Below are positions 18,306 through 26,216 of a stretch of DNA of 64,000 nt, piece after piece. Position numbers and translations under genes: made by a program. Origin of the DNA: Clostridia bacterium (GTDB taxonomy: Bacteria > Bacillota > Clostridia > Oscillospirales > CAG-272); NCBI GenBank assembly GCA_017456145.1, contig JAFTJZ010000026.1, positions 1-64,000 on the forward strand, given 5' to 3'. The number at the start of each line of letters is the position of its first letter. Position 1 is the first letter of the stretch. The notes below the pieces were generated by a model that ran no database searches, was not told where the DNA came from, and saw nothing but the letters and a program-made list of their open reading frames with translations.

Positions 18306-19219
18306 AGAGCTTGATCAACATCCTTGATCTGAGTGTCGAGGAATTGGACGAAATGCTGCGCGTGGCAGATGATATCATCGATCATCCGCAAAAATACAGC
18401 GAGGTTTGCCATGGTAAAAAGTTGGCGACGCTGTTCTATGAGCCGTCCACCCGTACGCGCCTTAGCTTTGAGGCGGCAATGATGGAGCTGGGGGGCAATG
18501 TCATCGGATTTTCCGAGGCGTCAAGCTCGTCAGCAGCCAAAGGGGAGAGCGTTGCAGATACGGTTCGCGTCATTAGCTGTTATGCGGATATCGCGGCAAT
18601 GCGTCACCCCAAGGAGGGCGCACCGTTGGTAGCCTCCATGTATGCAACCATTCCGATCATCAACGCGGGGGACGGCGGTCACAATCATCCGACGCAGACA
18701 CTTGCCGATTTATGTACCATCCGTCGCGAGACGGGGCGCCTGAGCAACCTGACAGTGGGGCTTTGCGGCGACCTTAAGTTCGGACGCACGGTTCATTCCC
18801 TGATCGCGGCAATGGCAAGATACAGCGGCGTCAGATTTGTGCTGATTTCGCCGGATGAGCTGCGTGTGCCCGATTATGTCAAGCATGACGTGCTGGACAG
18901 AGGCGGTATCGAATATATCGAGACGACCGATCTGGAGCAGGTGATGCCCCAGCTGGACATTTTGTATATGACACGCGTGCAAAGGGAGCGTTTCTTCAAT
19001 GAGGAAGAATATCTGCGCTTGAAGGATCGCTACATTCTCACGCCTGACAAGCTGACCGATGCCAAAGAGTCGCTGCGTATTCTGCATCCGTTGCCTCGTG
19101 TGAACGAGATCAGTGTAGCTATTGACAACGATCCTCGTGCGGTCTATTTCAAGCAAGTGCTTTATGGCAAGTATATGCGCATGGCACTTATTCTCAAGCT
19201 GCTGAATATTCAAGTCTGA
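18302..19219 (+). CDS. pyrB: Aspartate carbamoyltransferase catalytic subunit
   Basis: Joins carbamoyl phosphate and aspartate, the committed step of pyrimidine synthesis. The carbamoyl-phosphate site [13 protein letters not shown] and the aspartate-site HPTQTLADL are both intact, and HPLPRVNEI is near the C-terminus. Length, 305 residues, is normal. It starts within the pyrE stop (ATGA) and is followed 16 bases later by the regulatory subunit gene, so the enzyme is probably the allosteric dodecamer type rather than the unregulated trimer. Confidence 0.96.
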   Translation: MKSLINILDLSVEELDEMLRVADDIIDHPQKYSEVCHGKKLATLFYEPSTRTRLSFEAAMMELGGNVIGFSEASSSSAAKGESVADTVRVISCYADIAAMRHPKEGAPLVASMYATIPIINAGDGGHNHPTQTLADLCTIRRETGRLSNLTVGLCGDLKFGRTVHSLIAAMARYSGVRFVLISPDELRVPDYVKHDVLDRGGIEYIETTDLEQVMPQLDILYMTRVQRERFFNEEEYLRLKDRYILTPDKLTDAKESLRILHPLPRVNEISVAIDNDPRAVYFKQVLYGKYMRMALILKLLNIQV

Positions 19220-19235
19220 GGTGGAGGGAACCGAT

Positions 19236-19655
19236 ATGAAAATCGATGCAATTAAAAATGGTCTTGTGATCGACCATATCCGCGCAGGACGCTCGATGGA
19301 TATCTATCGACTTCTCGGACTCGATACGTGCGATGGTACCATAGCACTGATCAAAAACGTCGGCAGTAAGAAAATGGGACGAAAAGATATTATAAAAATC
19401 GACGGCGAGCTCTCGCTCAACCTTGATATTTTAGGATTTATCGACCCTGAGGTAACAGTCAATATCATTCGTGATGAAAAGATCGTGGAGAAAAAGAGCA
19501 TCAGCTTACCCGAGCGGCTGACTGATGTCATCAAGTGTAAAAATCCACGCTGCATCACCACGACAGAGCAGGAATTACCACATGTTTTTACGCTGACCGA
19601 CCGCGAGCGTCGTGTTTATCGCTGCCTGTATTGTGAGGCCAAGGCTGACGAATAA
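19236..19655 (+). CDS. pyrI: Aspartate carbamoyltransferase regulatory subunit
   Basis: Allosteric subunit that binds CTP/ATP and holds PyrB in a regulated complex. The N-terminal nucleotide domain contains GLVIDHIRAG, and the C-terminal zinc domain has the four Cys as CKNPRC and YRCLYC. ATG 19236 is preferred to GTG 19221 because GGTGGAGGG is then correctly placed. Length 139, slightly shorter than the enterobacterial protein. Last gene of the pyr operon. Confidence 0.94.
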   Translation: MKIDAIKNGLVIDHIRAGRSMDIYRLLGLDTCDGTIALIKNVGSKKMGRKDIIKIDGELSLNLDILGFIDPEVTVNIIRDEKIVEKKSISLPERLTDVIKCKNPRCITTTEQELPHVFTLTDRERRVYRCLYCEAKADE

Positions 19656-19672
19656 GGCACGCAGCAAAGGTA

Positions 19673-19704
19673 TCTCCGCCGAAACAAGCAACCTTCGGCG
19701 GAGA
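19673..19704 (+). terminator. Hairpin at the end of the pyr operon
   Basis: TCTCCGCCGAA (19673-19683) pairs perfectly with TTCGGCGGAGA (19694-19704), with further GCAGCA/TGCTG pairing outside. There is no T-run, so termination may be Rho-assisted or the hairpin may protect the 3' end. Confidence 0.55.
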
Positions 19705-19741
19705 TGCTGTGCAATTGAAATGAGAATTTGAAAAAAATCAC

Positions 19742-19770
19742 TTGACTTTTTTACATATTTATGTTACAAT
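19742..19770 (+). promoter_or_regulatory. Promoter of tRNA-Leu
   Basis: TTGACT (19742-19747), 17-base spacer, TACAAT (19765-19770), ending 9 bases before the tRNA. Confidence 0.8.
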
Positions 19771-19779
19771 AATCTTCAC

Positions 19780-19863
19780 GCGCCTGTGGTGGAATGGCAG
19801 ACACGATGGATTTAGGATCCATTTTCGAGAGAAGTGCAGGTTCAAGTCCTGTCAGGCGCACCA
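19780..19863 (+). tRNA. tRNA-Leu (anticodon UAG)
   Basis: Class II tRNA: the acceptor stem GCGCCTG pairs with CAGGCGC (19853-19859), the anticodon loop TTTAGGA carries TAG at 19813-19815, a long variable arm follows, then the T-arm with GGTTCAAGTCC and an encoded CCA (19861-19863). It reads CUA and related leucine codons. The 3' part of this gene is copied twice just downstream. Confidence 0.95.
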
Positions 19864-20187
19864 ACCCCCAAAAATCGGGTTCATCCCGATTTTTGGGGGT
19901 TCATGTGATTTTACCGACTTAGAGCCTCGCAAATGCGAAGCATTTGCAGTTTTGCGCTACGCTGAAGAGACGAGAAGAAGTTCCGGGTGCGCAAAACGAG
20001 GTTCGTAAGTCCTGTCAGGCGCACCAACCTTCAAAAATCGGGTTCATCCCGATTTTTGGGGGTTCATGTGATTTACCGACTTAGAGCCTCGCAAATGCGA
20101 AGCATTTGCAGTTTTGCGCTACGCTGAAGAGACGAGAAGATGTTCCGGGTGCGCAAAACGAGGTTCGTAAGTCCTGTTAGGCGCACG
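19848..20187 (+). repeat. Two tandem ~163-bp units, each ending in a copy of the tRNA-Leu 3' end
   Basis: The 18-mer CCTGTCAGGCGCACCAAC at 19848-19865 (inside and just after the tRNA) recurs at 20011-20028 and, with changes, at 20173-20190. The periods are 163 and 162 bases. Each unit holds a hairpin of AAAAATCGGG/CCCGATTTTT (19870-19894, 20033-20057), a GCAAATGC/GCATTTGC hairpin (19929-19947), and GTTTTGCGC/GCGCAAAAC arms (19949-19957, 19989-19997), then a pseudo T-arm (GGTTCGTAAGTCC). The units could be copies left by an element that inserts at tRNA 3' ends, or by slippage. Confidence 0.85.
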
Positions 20188-20208
20188 AAAAAATGATAAC
20201 GATTCCAT

Positions 20209-20236
20209 GAGCATCACCTCGGGTGGCTCTTTTTTT
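20209..20236 (+). terminator. Intrinsic terminator after the tRNA/repeat block
   Basis: GAGC..CACC pairs with GGTGGCTC across a TCG loop (with an AT bulge), followed by T7 at 20230-20236. Confidence 0.7.
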
Positions 20237-20440
20237 ATTAGAAAAACTTAAAAAAATTTCAAAAAAGGCGGTTTTCATTACAACTTCAAAACATTGTCAT
20301 GTTACAATAAGGAAAATGGACGCATTTTTCGATGGGCGACCCTATCGCGTTTGGACATCGGATATCGGAATCGTTGATTGACAAAGCATCGGGAGAATGT
20401 TACCATGAAAGAAGATCATCTTTTGAAAGGAATCAATCTT

Positions 20441-21433
20441 ATGAAAAAAATGCTCATCCGCACTCTCGCCTCAGCACTGCTGCTGACGGCGCTTACCTCC
20501 TGCCGCGCACAGGAGCAGCACGACTATTTTGCCGATGCGATGGAAAAGGATCCGGAATTGGAGCTGCCGACCTCGGAAGTCATGGAGGTCGATCCCGAGG
20601 ATTTGCCGCAGTTTGAGATCAACGACGCGCTGTCCAATTATGAGGAGGAACTGACCTTTGACATTCCTGCCAAGGGCGATCACGCCGCGGGCGAGCTGGT
20701 GGTGAAATATAAGATTTACGACTTCGCCTATGAAGATCGCAACGTTGCCATCGTCAGCGTGGAGAATCACTCCACGCAAGCCCTGACCGTTTCCATCGAG
20801 GGGGTATGTGAAAACACCTTGGAGAGCAAGACCAAAAGCATCATCCGCTCCTTTGAGGGCTTTGCGGCCGGTTGGCAGAATTACTTTATCTTTGACCCGA
20901 ACACCGAATTTGACGAGTTTTCCTATGACATAGATTTTGAATATTACGATGGGGAGACTTACGGGCAGACGTACCAAAATCTGACGTTTGATCTGCGCAT
21001 CGGCCCGTCGACAGATGTAGTCGGTCCGTCGGCAGTTGTGATCGGTTCCGGTATTGACGTGGATGCCTTTTGGTTTTACGATTATATCGGTGAGAGCGGT
21101 GCCGGATTTGCTTATGGCTACGTTTTGTTCGACGAAAATGATGAAGTTCTGCGTTGCCTGACCGAGCGCCGCGAATGGCAAGTAGCACATGTCCTCAATC
21201 CCGCAAGACCGGATGAGTGGGATCGCAGTCACTTTATGGATTATATTGGTACTGATCGCGAAACCACGTGGGATGAGATCGAAAACGGAAACGGCTACAA
21301 CACCCCCGCGTCCCAGACCAATTATCAGCCGGGCGAAGGCTTTGAGGTTGTCAATGGCATTGTTGCTTTTAACGCTATGTACCCCGAAATTCCGCAGTCG
21401 GTGTTGGATAAGATCAACGCGGGATTGCATTAA
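20441..21433 (+). CDS. Lipoprotein L1 of a four-member paralogous family
   Basis: Secreted lipoprotein with a 20-residue signal peptide and lipobox LTSC, lipidated Cys21. After Cys comes HDYFADAMEKDPELELP, an acidic linker, then a beta-rich domain with VSVENHSTQALTVSIEG and FAAGWQNYFIFDP. The pattern recalls small extracellular beta-sandwich domains of the FxLYD kind, but I do not recognise the family. The C-terminal third (from about residue 175) differs from L2. ATG 20441 is chosen over 20378 because GAAAGG and a clean signal peptide follow the same layout in all four paralogs. It heads the locus with L2, three ABC-2-like membrane proteins, L3, L4 and an ATPase. A weak TACAAT at 20303-20308 may be its promoter. 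Confidence 0.8.
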   Translation: MKKMLIRTLASALLLTALTSCRAQEQHDYFADAMEKDPELELPTSEVMEVDPEDLPQFEINDALSNYEEELTFDIPAKGDHAAGELVVKYKIYDFAYEDRNVAIVSVENHSTQALTVSIEGVCENTLESKTKSIIRSFEGFAAGWQNYFIFDPNTEFDEFSYDIDFEYYDGETYGQTYQNLTFDLRIGPSTDVVGPSAVVIGSGIDVDAFWFYDYIGESGAGFAYGYVLFDENDEVLRCLTERREWQVAHVLNPARPDEWDRSHFMDYIGTDRETTWDEIENGNGYNTPASQTNYQPGEGFEVVNGIVAFNAMYPEIPQSVLDKINAGLH

Positions 21434-21455
21434 TGACAAACGATCGAATATCCAA

Positions 21456-21478
21456 AGCCTTCTCCGCTGGAGAAGGCT
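21456..21478. repeat. Palindrome between L1 and L2
   Basis: AGCCTTCTCC (21456-21465) mirrors GGAGAAGGCT (21469-21478) around GCT, with no T-run. A similar ACCTTCTC/GAGAAGGT palindrome lies before L3, and CCTTCCTCC/GGAGGAAGG at 29892-29910. Confidence 0.7.
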
Positions 21479-21542
21479 GACCGTAAATCTATGTTTTAAC
21501 TATACGAACCAATATATCTAAATTTTGAAAGGAACAAGTGTT

Positions 21543-22514
21543 ATGAAAAAAGCACTGATCGTCACCCTTACGGCAGCTATGCTGCTAACCTCGCTTACCT
21601 CCTGCCGCGCACAGGAGCAGCACGACTATTTTGCCGATGCGATGGAAAAAGATCCGGAATTGGAGCTGCCGACCTCGGAAGTCATGGAGGTCGATCCCGA
21701 AGATTTGCCGCAGTTTGAGATCAACGACGCGCTGTCCAATTATGAGGAGGAACTGACCTTTGACATTCCTGCCAAGGGCGATCACGCCGCGGGCGAGCTG
21801 GTGGTGAAATATAAGATTTACGACTTCGCCTATGAAGATTGCAACGTTGCCATCGTCAGCGTGGAAAATCACTCCACGCAAGCCCTGACCGTTTCCATCG
21901 AGGGGTTGTGTGAAAACACCTTGGAGGGCAAGACCAAGAGCATCACACGCGGCTTTGAGGGCTTTGCGGCCGGTTGGCAGAATTACTTTATCTTTGACCC
22001 GAACACCGAATTTGACGAGTTTTCCTATGACATTGATTTTGAATATTACGATGGGGAAACCTACGGGCAACATTACCAGAATCTCGAATTTGTCGATCTG
22101 CGGCTGTGGAGCGCGGAATTTCTCGGCGATGGCGGCATCGACGTGTATGCTTCGTACTTCTACGATTACACCGGCGAGCCGGAGGGTGGTTATGCGTGGG
22201 GCTATGTTCTGTTTGATGAGTTTGAGCAGGTGTTGCACTGTGATGACGACTATCGGGATTGGCACCTTGCATACACGCTGGATAAATCCGATCCGCATGA
22301 ATGGCCGCGCAGCCATACTCAGGTCTTCATCGGCACCGACAATAGTTTCCTTTGGAGCGATCTCCAAAACTTAGGCCAATACAATTTTGCCTCCCCCTCC
22401 AATTACGAGCCCGGCGAGGGCTTTGAGGTTGCCAATGGCATTGTTGCTTTTAACGCCACATACCCCGAGATCACGCAAGAGGCTCTGGATAGAATTGCCG
22501 CCGGGCTGCAATAA
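21543..22514 (+). CDS. Lipoprotein L2, near-copy of L1 in its N-terminal half
   Basis: Same layout as L1: 20-residue signal peptide, lipobox LTSC, Cys21, then an almost identical stretch through about residue 175. At DNA level 21593-22069 aligns without gaps to 20491-20967 with about 15 differences in 477 bases. After that the two proteins diverge strongly, apart from a shared tail (PGEGFEV.NGIVAFNA.YPEI). GAAAGGA before ATG 21543 sets the start. L2 is followed 41 bases later by the membrane protein P1, so it may be the partner or regulator of that transporter. Function unknown. Confidence 0.8.
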   Translation: MKKALIVTLTAAMLLTSLTSCRAQEQHDYFADAMEKDPELELPTSEVMEVDPEDLPQFEINDALSNYEEELTFDIPAKGDHAAGELVVKYKIYDFAYEDCNVAIVSVENHSTQALTVSIEGLCENTLEGKTKSITRGFEGFAAGWQNYFIFDPNTEFDEFSYDIDFEYYDGETYGQHYQNLEFVDLRLWSAEFLGDGGIDVYASYFYDYTGEPEGGYAWGYVLFDEFEQVLHCDDDYRDWHLAYTLDKSDPHEWPRSHTQVFIGTDNSFLWSDLQNLGQYNFASPSNYEPGEGFEVANGIVAFNATYPEITQEALDRIAAGLQ

Positions 22515-22555
22515 AATTATCATCCTAAATTCACAATCAAGAAAGGTAAGCTCCC

Positions 22556-23422
22556 ATGTTCTACAATATCTATAAAACCACGCTGAAAACACTGCTCCGC
22601 TCCCGTACTGCCTGGCTGGCGCTGCTGCTGATTTTGGTCGTTCTGATCAACGACGTGATGCAAGGGCACTACGGCTACTACGACCTCACGCTGCAGGAAA
22701 TGATCTACGACACCGATTATCGTTATGTTCTGGAATATGATATCTATCGCAACAACGTGCTGCAAAATACCGCCAGTGCCAGCATGATGAACTATCCGCT
22801 GCCGCTGTTTGCCGTAATCTGTGTGGTCGTCGTGCTGACGCGAGACTTCGTTGACCGCTACTTTGAGATCGAGAAGGCAGGGAACATCCGTCCCATCTCC
22901 TACTACCTTGCCCGTCTGCTCGGCATTATGACAATTGTCACTGTTGTCTCGGTGGGGGCTACGCTGCTGACGACCTATTGGTACATTCTCTCCCGCGGTG
23001 GCGTGAGTGGATTTTCCTTTGGAGAGATTTTCATCGACTCCTTCCCGCGGCTGATGAAGTATGTCTTTTTCATGATGGTGCCCGTTCTGCTCGCACTGGT
23101 CGCGGCGACACTGTGCCTTGGAAATCTCTTCCGCAGTGCACTGCTTGCGGCGCTGGGCGGCATGGCCTATATTGTTGCCAATTATCTTTACTGCTACATT
23201 GGTAACATCACGGGTTGGAAACCCTACTTTGATTATTTTTCCACCAGTCCCGAAAAGCTGCGCTGGTATATTGCCGCATTTGACCGCATCAATCCCGAGG
23301 AAACTCTGGCATCCATGAATACCTCACTGTCCCACGCGTTGGTCTGCATAGGAATCGCGGTGGGAGCGGCGTTGCTTTACAGTGTGGTCAGTTATCTGCG
23401 CATCCGCAAAAGAGAGATCTGA
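22556..23422 (+). CDS. ABC-2-type membrane protein P1
   Basis: Integral membrane protein, 288 residues, with about six hydrophobic segments and a basic C-terminal RIRKREI tail. It opens with a cytoplasmic LRSRTAWLALLL start, has a large outer loop at about residues 35-75, and a FVDRYFEIEKAGNIRPISYYLARLL segment typical in style of ABC-2 permeases that fold back into the cytoplasm. It lacks an ATPase domain; the only ATPase in the locus is at 27297. It is not obviously homologous to the two smaller membrane proteins of the locus, so it could be the invariant half of a heterodimeric permease. Confidence 0.75.
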   Translation: MFYNIYKTTLKTLLRSRTAWLALLLILVVLINDVMQGHYGYYDLTLQEMIYDTDYRYVLEYDIYRNNVLQNTASASMMNYPLPLFAVICVVVVLTRDFVDRYFEIEKAGNIRPISYYLARLLGIMTIVTVVSVGATLLTTYWYILSRGGVSGFSFGEIFIDSFPRLMKYVFFMMVPVLLALVAATLCLGNLFRSALLAALGGMAYIVANYLYCYIGNITGWKPYFDYFSTSPEKLRWYIAAFDRINPEETLASMNTSLSHALVCIGIAVGAALLYSVVSYLRIRKREI

Positions 23423-23442
23423 AGGGGAAGGGACGTGACATC

Positions 23443-24174
23443 ATGCTGCTTTTTTCTTACACGCTGCGGCGTAATGCGTGGAGCTTGCTCGCCTTTTTTC
23501 TCGTCGGCGCAGCTCTGAGTATGCTCTGGATGCCGCAAGCTGCCATCATGCCTTATCCATCTATCGGGATGATGGGAAGGATGGAGCTTTATCTTCCGCT
23601 TCTGTTTTCCTTGCCGCTCTCTTTTTTACTGCATGACAAATCTACCATTGAGCTTTCGCTGGTGCAGGGTGTGCGCACGCTGCGGCTGTTTGCAGTACAT
23701 TTTTTCTCTCTTCTCATATGGATGTACACCGCGCTGCTTGTTATAGTACTGAGTTATCGCAGCGCTCCGCTCAGCGAAGAGCAGATGGCGAGCACGAGCC
23801 TTCCCATTCATATCCCCGAGCAACTCAAGCTGTATATGCTGGCGTCTGTCGCCGTGACGCTATTGTTCTTTTGTGCAATTGTGGTATTTTTACGGGTATT
23901 GCTGCGTAATTGTTACGCTCCCGTGGGGATCGTGCTGTTTGTTTTTACCATGTTTTATGAGCGAAGTCGCAGCCTTCGAAGGGGGGGCACGGATGGGCTT
24001 GGGCGGGCTCTGTTTGATCCGTTCATCTCCTGTTATCTGCTTGGTGACCGCGTTCCCGCCGCGGAGGGATTCGGCCATTTGTGGAGTGGAAATCGACTAC
24101 TGTTCTTGTCTTTCGCGTTTGTTTTGCTTGCTGCCACCGCGTTACTTTTGCGCCGTGAGCGGTTACACGAATGA
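23443..24174 (+). CDS. ABC-2-like membrane protein P2a
   Basis: Membrane protein of 243 residues with about six hydrophobic spans. It is a paralog of P2b (25321): both have an ELS/GIxxGxRT motif after the second span (STIELSLVQGVRT here), an IPIHIP outer segment, RVLLRN before span five, DPF...Y..GD and a final NRLLFL...LRRERLHE. It starts 20 bases after P1 with a GGGAAGGG site. The tail RRERLHE is cytoplasmic. Presumed to pair with P1 and the downstream ATPase; cargo unknown. Confidence 0.75.
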   Translation: MLLFSYTLRRNAWSLLAFFLVGAALSMLWMPQAAIMPYPSIGMMGRMELYLPLLFSLPLSFLLHDKSTIELSLVQGVRTLRLFAVHFFSLLIWMYTALLVIVLSYRSAPLSEEQMASTSLPIHIPEQLKLYMLASVAVTLLFFCAIVVFLRVLLRNCYAPVGIVLFVFTMFYERSRSLRRGGTDGLGRALFDPFISCYLLGDRVPAAEGFGHLWSGNRLLFLSFAFVLLAATALLLRRERLHE

Positions 24175-24207
24175 GAGCAAACAGAGCTACCGCCCCGCAG
24201 TCTCGCC

Positions 24208-24228
24208 ACCTTCTCCGTCAGAGAAGGT
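24208..24228. repeat. Palindrome between P2a and L3
   Basis: ACCTTCTC (24208-24215) mirrors GAGAAGGT (24221-24228). It belongs by appearance to the same short palindrome class as 21456-21478. Confidence 0.6.
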
Positions 24229-24278
24229 CGTAAAATAAACGAACTTCACCATATTGAATTTTTGAAAGGATGTATGCC

Positions 24279-25286
24279 ATGAAAAAATTGCTCAGTCTCA
24301 TCCTCGCAGCGCTCATGCTGCTGATCGCTCTGACCGCCTGTCGAACGCAGGAAACGCATGACTATTTCAAGGACGCCATTGACGAAGATCCTGCGCTGGA
24401 GCTGCCGAAGTCCGATGCCATGGAGGTCGATCCCGAGGATATTCCCACACAAGAGCTGCCCGAGATCAGCGAGGATTACGGTATTTACGATGGGCAGGAG
24501 ATCATTGAGCTTGACGAAACCGATGAATATGCTGCCGGAGAGCTGGTCATGAAATATAAGATCTGCAATTACGGTGAGAACAATATTGCACTGGTCAGCG
24601 TGGAAAACCATTCCGAGCAGCCGTTGACGATTTACCTTGACGCTGTGTGTGAGGAGGTAAACGTCACCTCCAAGGCTCTTTCCAAAACCTTTGAGGGCTT
24701 TGCTGCCAATTGGCAGAATTACTTTGTCTTCGATCCCAAAATGCCCTTTGATGAGTTCAGCTGCGAGATCGATTTTGAGCTATGCGACGGAAAAACCTAT
24801 GGGCAAAAGATTGTAGACTTGGAGTGGTCCGGCATTTGGTTGTACAGCATTCCACGATACGACGGTACCGGAAACGATACCGGTATGCAAATGGGGTATC
24901 AGTACGACTATATCGGCAGTGATTGGAGCGGCGCGGATATGCAATTTTTGCTATTCGAGGATGACAGCATGGAGGAAGTTATTCTGTATTATGAACAGGT
25001 ATATACCGGTCTTGGTCCGGTGGACGAACGCTCCGGATGGTATAGAAGCGCGCTCTATCCCGCGATTGGCAAGCTGGAGGGGGTCAAATACAAGACAGTC
25101 GGCGCAACCTTTGACAACTCTTTGGGACCGGAATGCGGTTCTTTTCCTGCCCAGGATACCTATGAAACAACCGGCTTTGAGCTGCCCGAGCCTTGGCGGG
25201 ACTGCTACGGTATCGTCGGTTTTACTCATTTCTGGGGACCGGAGGGCAAACCGGTTACGTTGCCGGATGGCTACAACGCGGGGTGA
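24279..25286 (+). CDS. Lipoprotein L3 of the paralogous family
   Basis: Signal peptide and lipobox LTAC with Cys21, then HDYFKDAIDEDPALELP, the same opening as L1/L2/L4. The shared central domain reads VSVENHSEQPLTIYLD and FAANWQNYFVFDPK. The C-terminal part resembles that of L4 (WYRSALYPAIG, then LPEPW.D.YGIVGFT) and not L1/L2, so the family splits into two C-terminal types. ATG 24279 follows GAAAGGA; an in-frame ATG at 24270 is too close to that site. It is followed 34 bases later by P2b. Confidence 0.78.
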   Translation: MKKLLSLILAALMLLIALTACRTQETHDYFKDAIDEDPALELPKSDAMEVDPEDIPTQELPEISEDYGIYDGQEIIELDETDEYAAGELVMKYKICNYGENNIALVSVENHSEQPLTIYLDAVCEEVNVTSKALSKTFEGFAANWQNYFVFDPKMPFDEFSCEIDFELCDGKTYGQKIVDLEWSGIWLYSIPRYDGTGNDTGMQMGYQYDYIGSDWSGADMQFLLFEDDSMEEVILYYEQVYTGLGPVDERSGWYRSALYPAIGKLEGVKYKTVGATFDNSLGPECGSFPAQDTYETTGFELPEPWRDCYGIVGFTHFWGPEGKPVTLPDGYNAG

Positions 25287-25320
25287 TACACATACGTGAA
25301 CGAAAGGAAGAATTAATAAT

Positions 25321-26058
25321 ATGCTACTGTTCAGACACTTTCTCAAAAAGTACAGCCCTTGGCTGATCTTGACCGCGGCGGTACTGCTTGCCGTCACCAG
25401 AGTCTGGGAGGATATGCCGCCCCCGCAGCTCAGCTTTGTCGGCAACGTGGAAATGATCGCAAGCGGAATCTGCATCGTACCCATCGCATTCATTCTGTTC
25501 GACGCAACCGAGATCGAGCTGGGAATTGCGTGTGGCATCCGCACTTCACGCTTTGCTTTTACGCGCTTTTTGCCGTGTTTGATGTATACGCTGATCCCCG
25601 CGACGGTCGTGGCGGCGTGTTACCGTTATGTGCCCAAGCTGTCCGATCCGGAGTACGTTGGAGTCATTCCGATCTATGTTCCCGACAATTACAGCGTGTA
25701 TCTTGCGGTCTCAGCTGCACTCACAGTGCTGTTTTTCGCCTCGCTGACGCTGCTTTTACGAGTTGTAATGCGTAATTCGTATATTGCGCTGGCGGGAGGG
25801 CTGGTCATCCTGACTGCCACCAATTCGTTTTCAAATTCGATCTGCGCGGGTATCCTGCATCCCAAGCTGTCGTACTACGATCCGTTTGTGACTACCTACT
25901 TTGTCGGTGATTATCTGGGCAACCATTTTACCAGTGTCGGTGTGCAGGACGTTTGGACGGTCAACCGTGTCTTGTTTCTGCTTTTGTCCATTGGTATGCT
26001 TGCCGTTTCTTACGCTGTATTGCGCAGGGAAAAGCTGCATGAGGTGGCAGAGAATTGA
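25321..26058 (+). CDS. ABC-2-like membrane protein P2b
   Basis: Paralog of P2a: 245 residues, about six hydrophobic spans, EIELGIACGIRTSR after span two, IPIYVPDNY outer segment, RVVMRNSY, YDPFVTTYFVGD and a C-terminal LRREKLHE. Sequence similarity is recognisable but far from identical, so the duplication is older than the L1/L2 exchange. It sits directly after L3 and before L4. Two P2-type proteins next to one P1 suggest alternative half-permeases, which is inference. Confidence 0.75.
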   Translation: MLLFRHFLKKYSPWLILTAAVLLAVTRVWEDMPPPQLSFVGNVEMIASGICIVPIAFILFDATEIELGIACGIRTSRFAFTRFLPCLMYTLIPATVVAACYRYVPKLSDPEYVGVIPIYVPDNYSVYLAVSAALTVLFFASLTLLLRVVMRNSYIALAGGLVILTATNSFSNSICAGILHPKLSYYDPFVTTYFVGDYLGNHFTSVGVQDVWTVNRVLFLLLSIGMLAVSYAVLRREKLHEVAEN

Positions 26059-26216
26059 TCGGAATAAATGCGAGAATCAGCACCGCTCTGTGCCATTTCA
26101 GCAGCGTTGCCGTTGGCTTGCCTTCTCCATCGCTCTCTCTGCCGGGGAATGCGCATGAAAATCCGCACGTAACCAATACCGATCAACATATCTGAATTTT
26201 GAAAGGACTATATGTT

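Noticed and set aside
19742..20008. An 88-codon ORF across tRNA-Leu and the first repeat unit
   Set aside because: It translates through the tRNA and the hairpins; a known kind of false gene call.
19848..20187. CRISPR array
   Set aside because: The units are about 163 bases long and similar throughout; there is no short repeat with unique spacers and no cas gene.
20281..20308. Strong promoter before L1
   Set aside because: Only TACAAT at 20303-20308 is convincing; the nearest -35 candidate (TTACAA) is 19 bases away, so it is noted in the L1 entry as weak.
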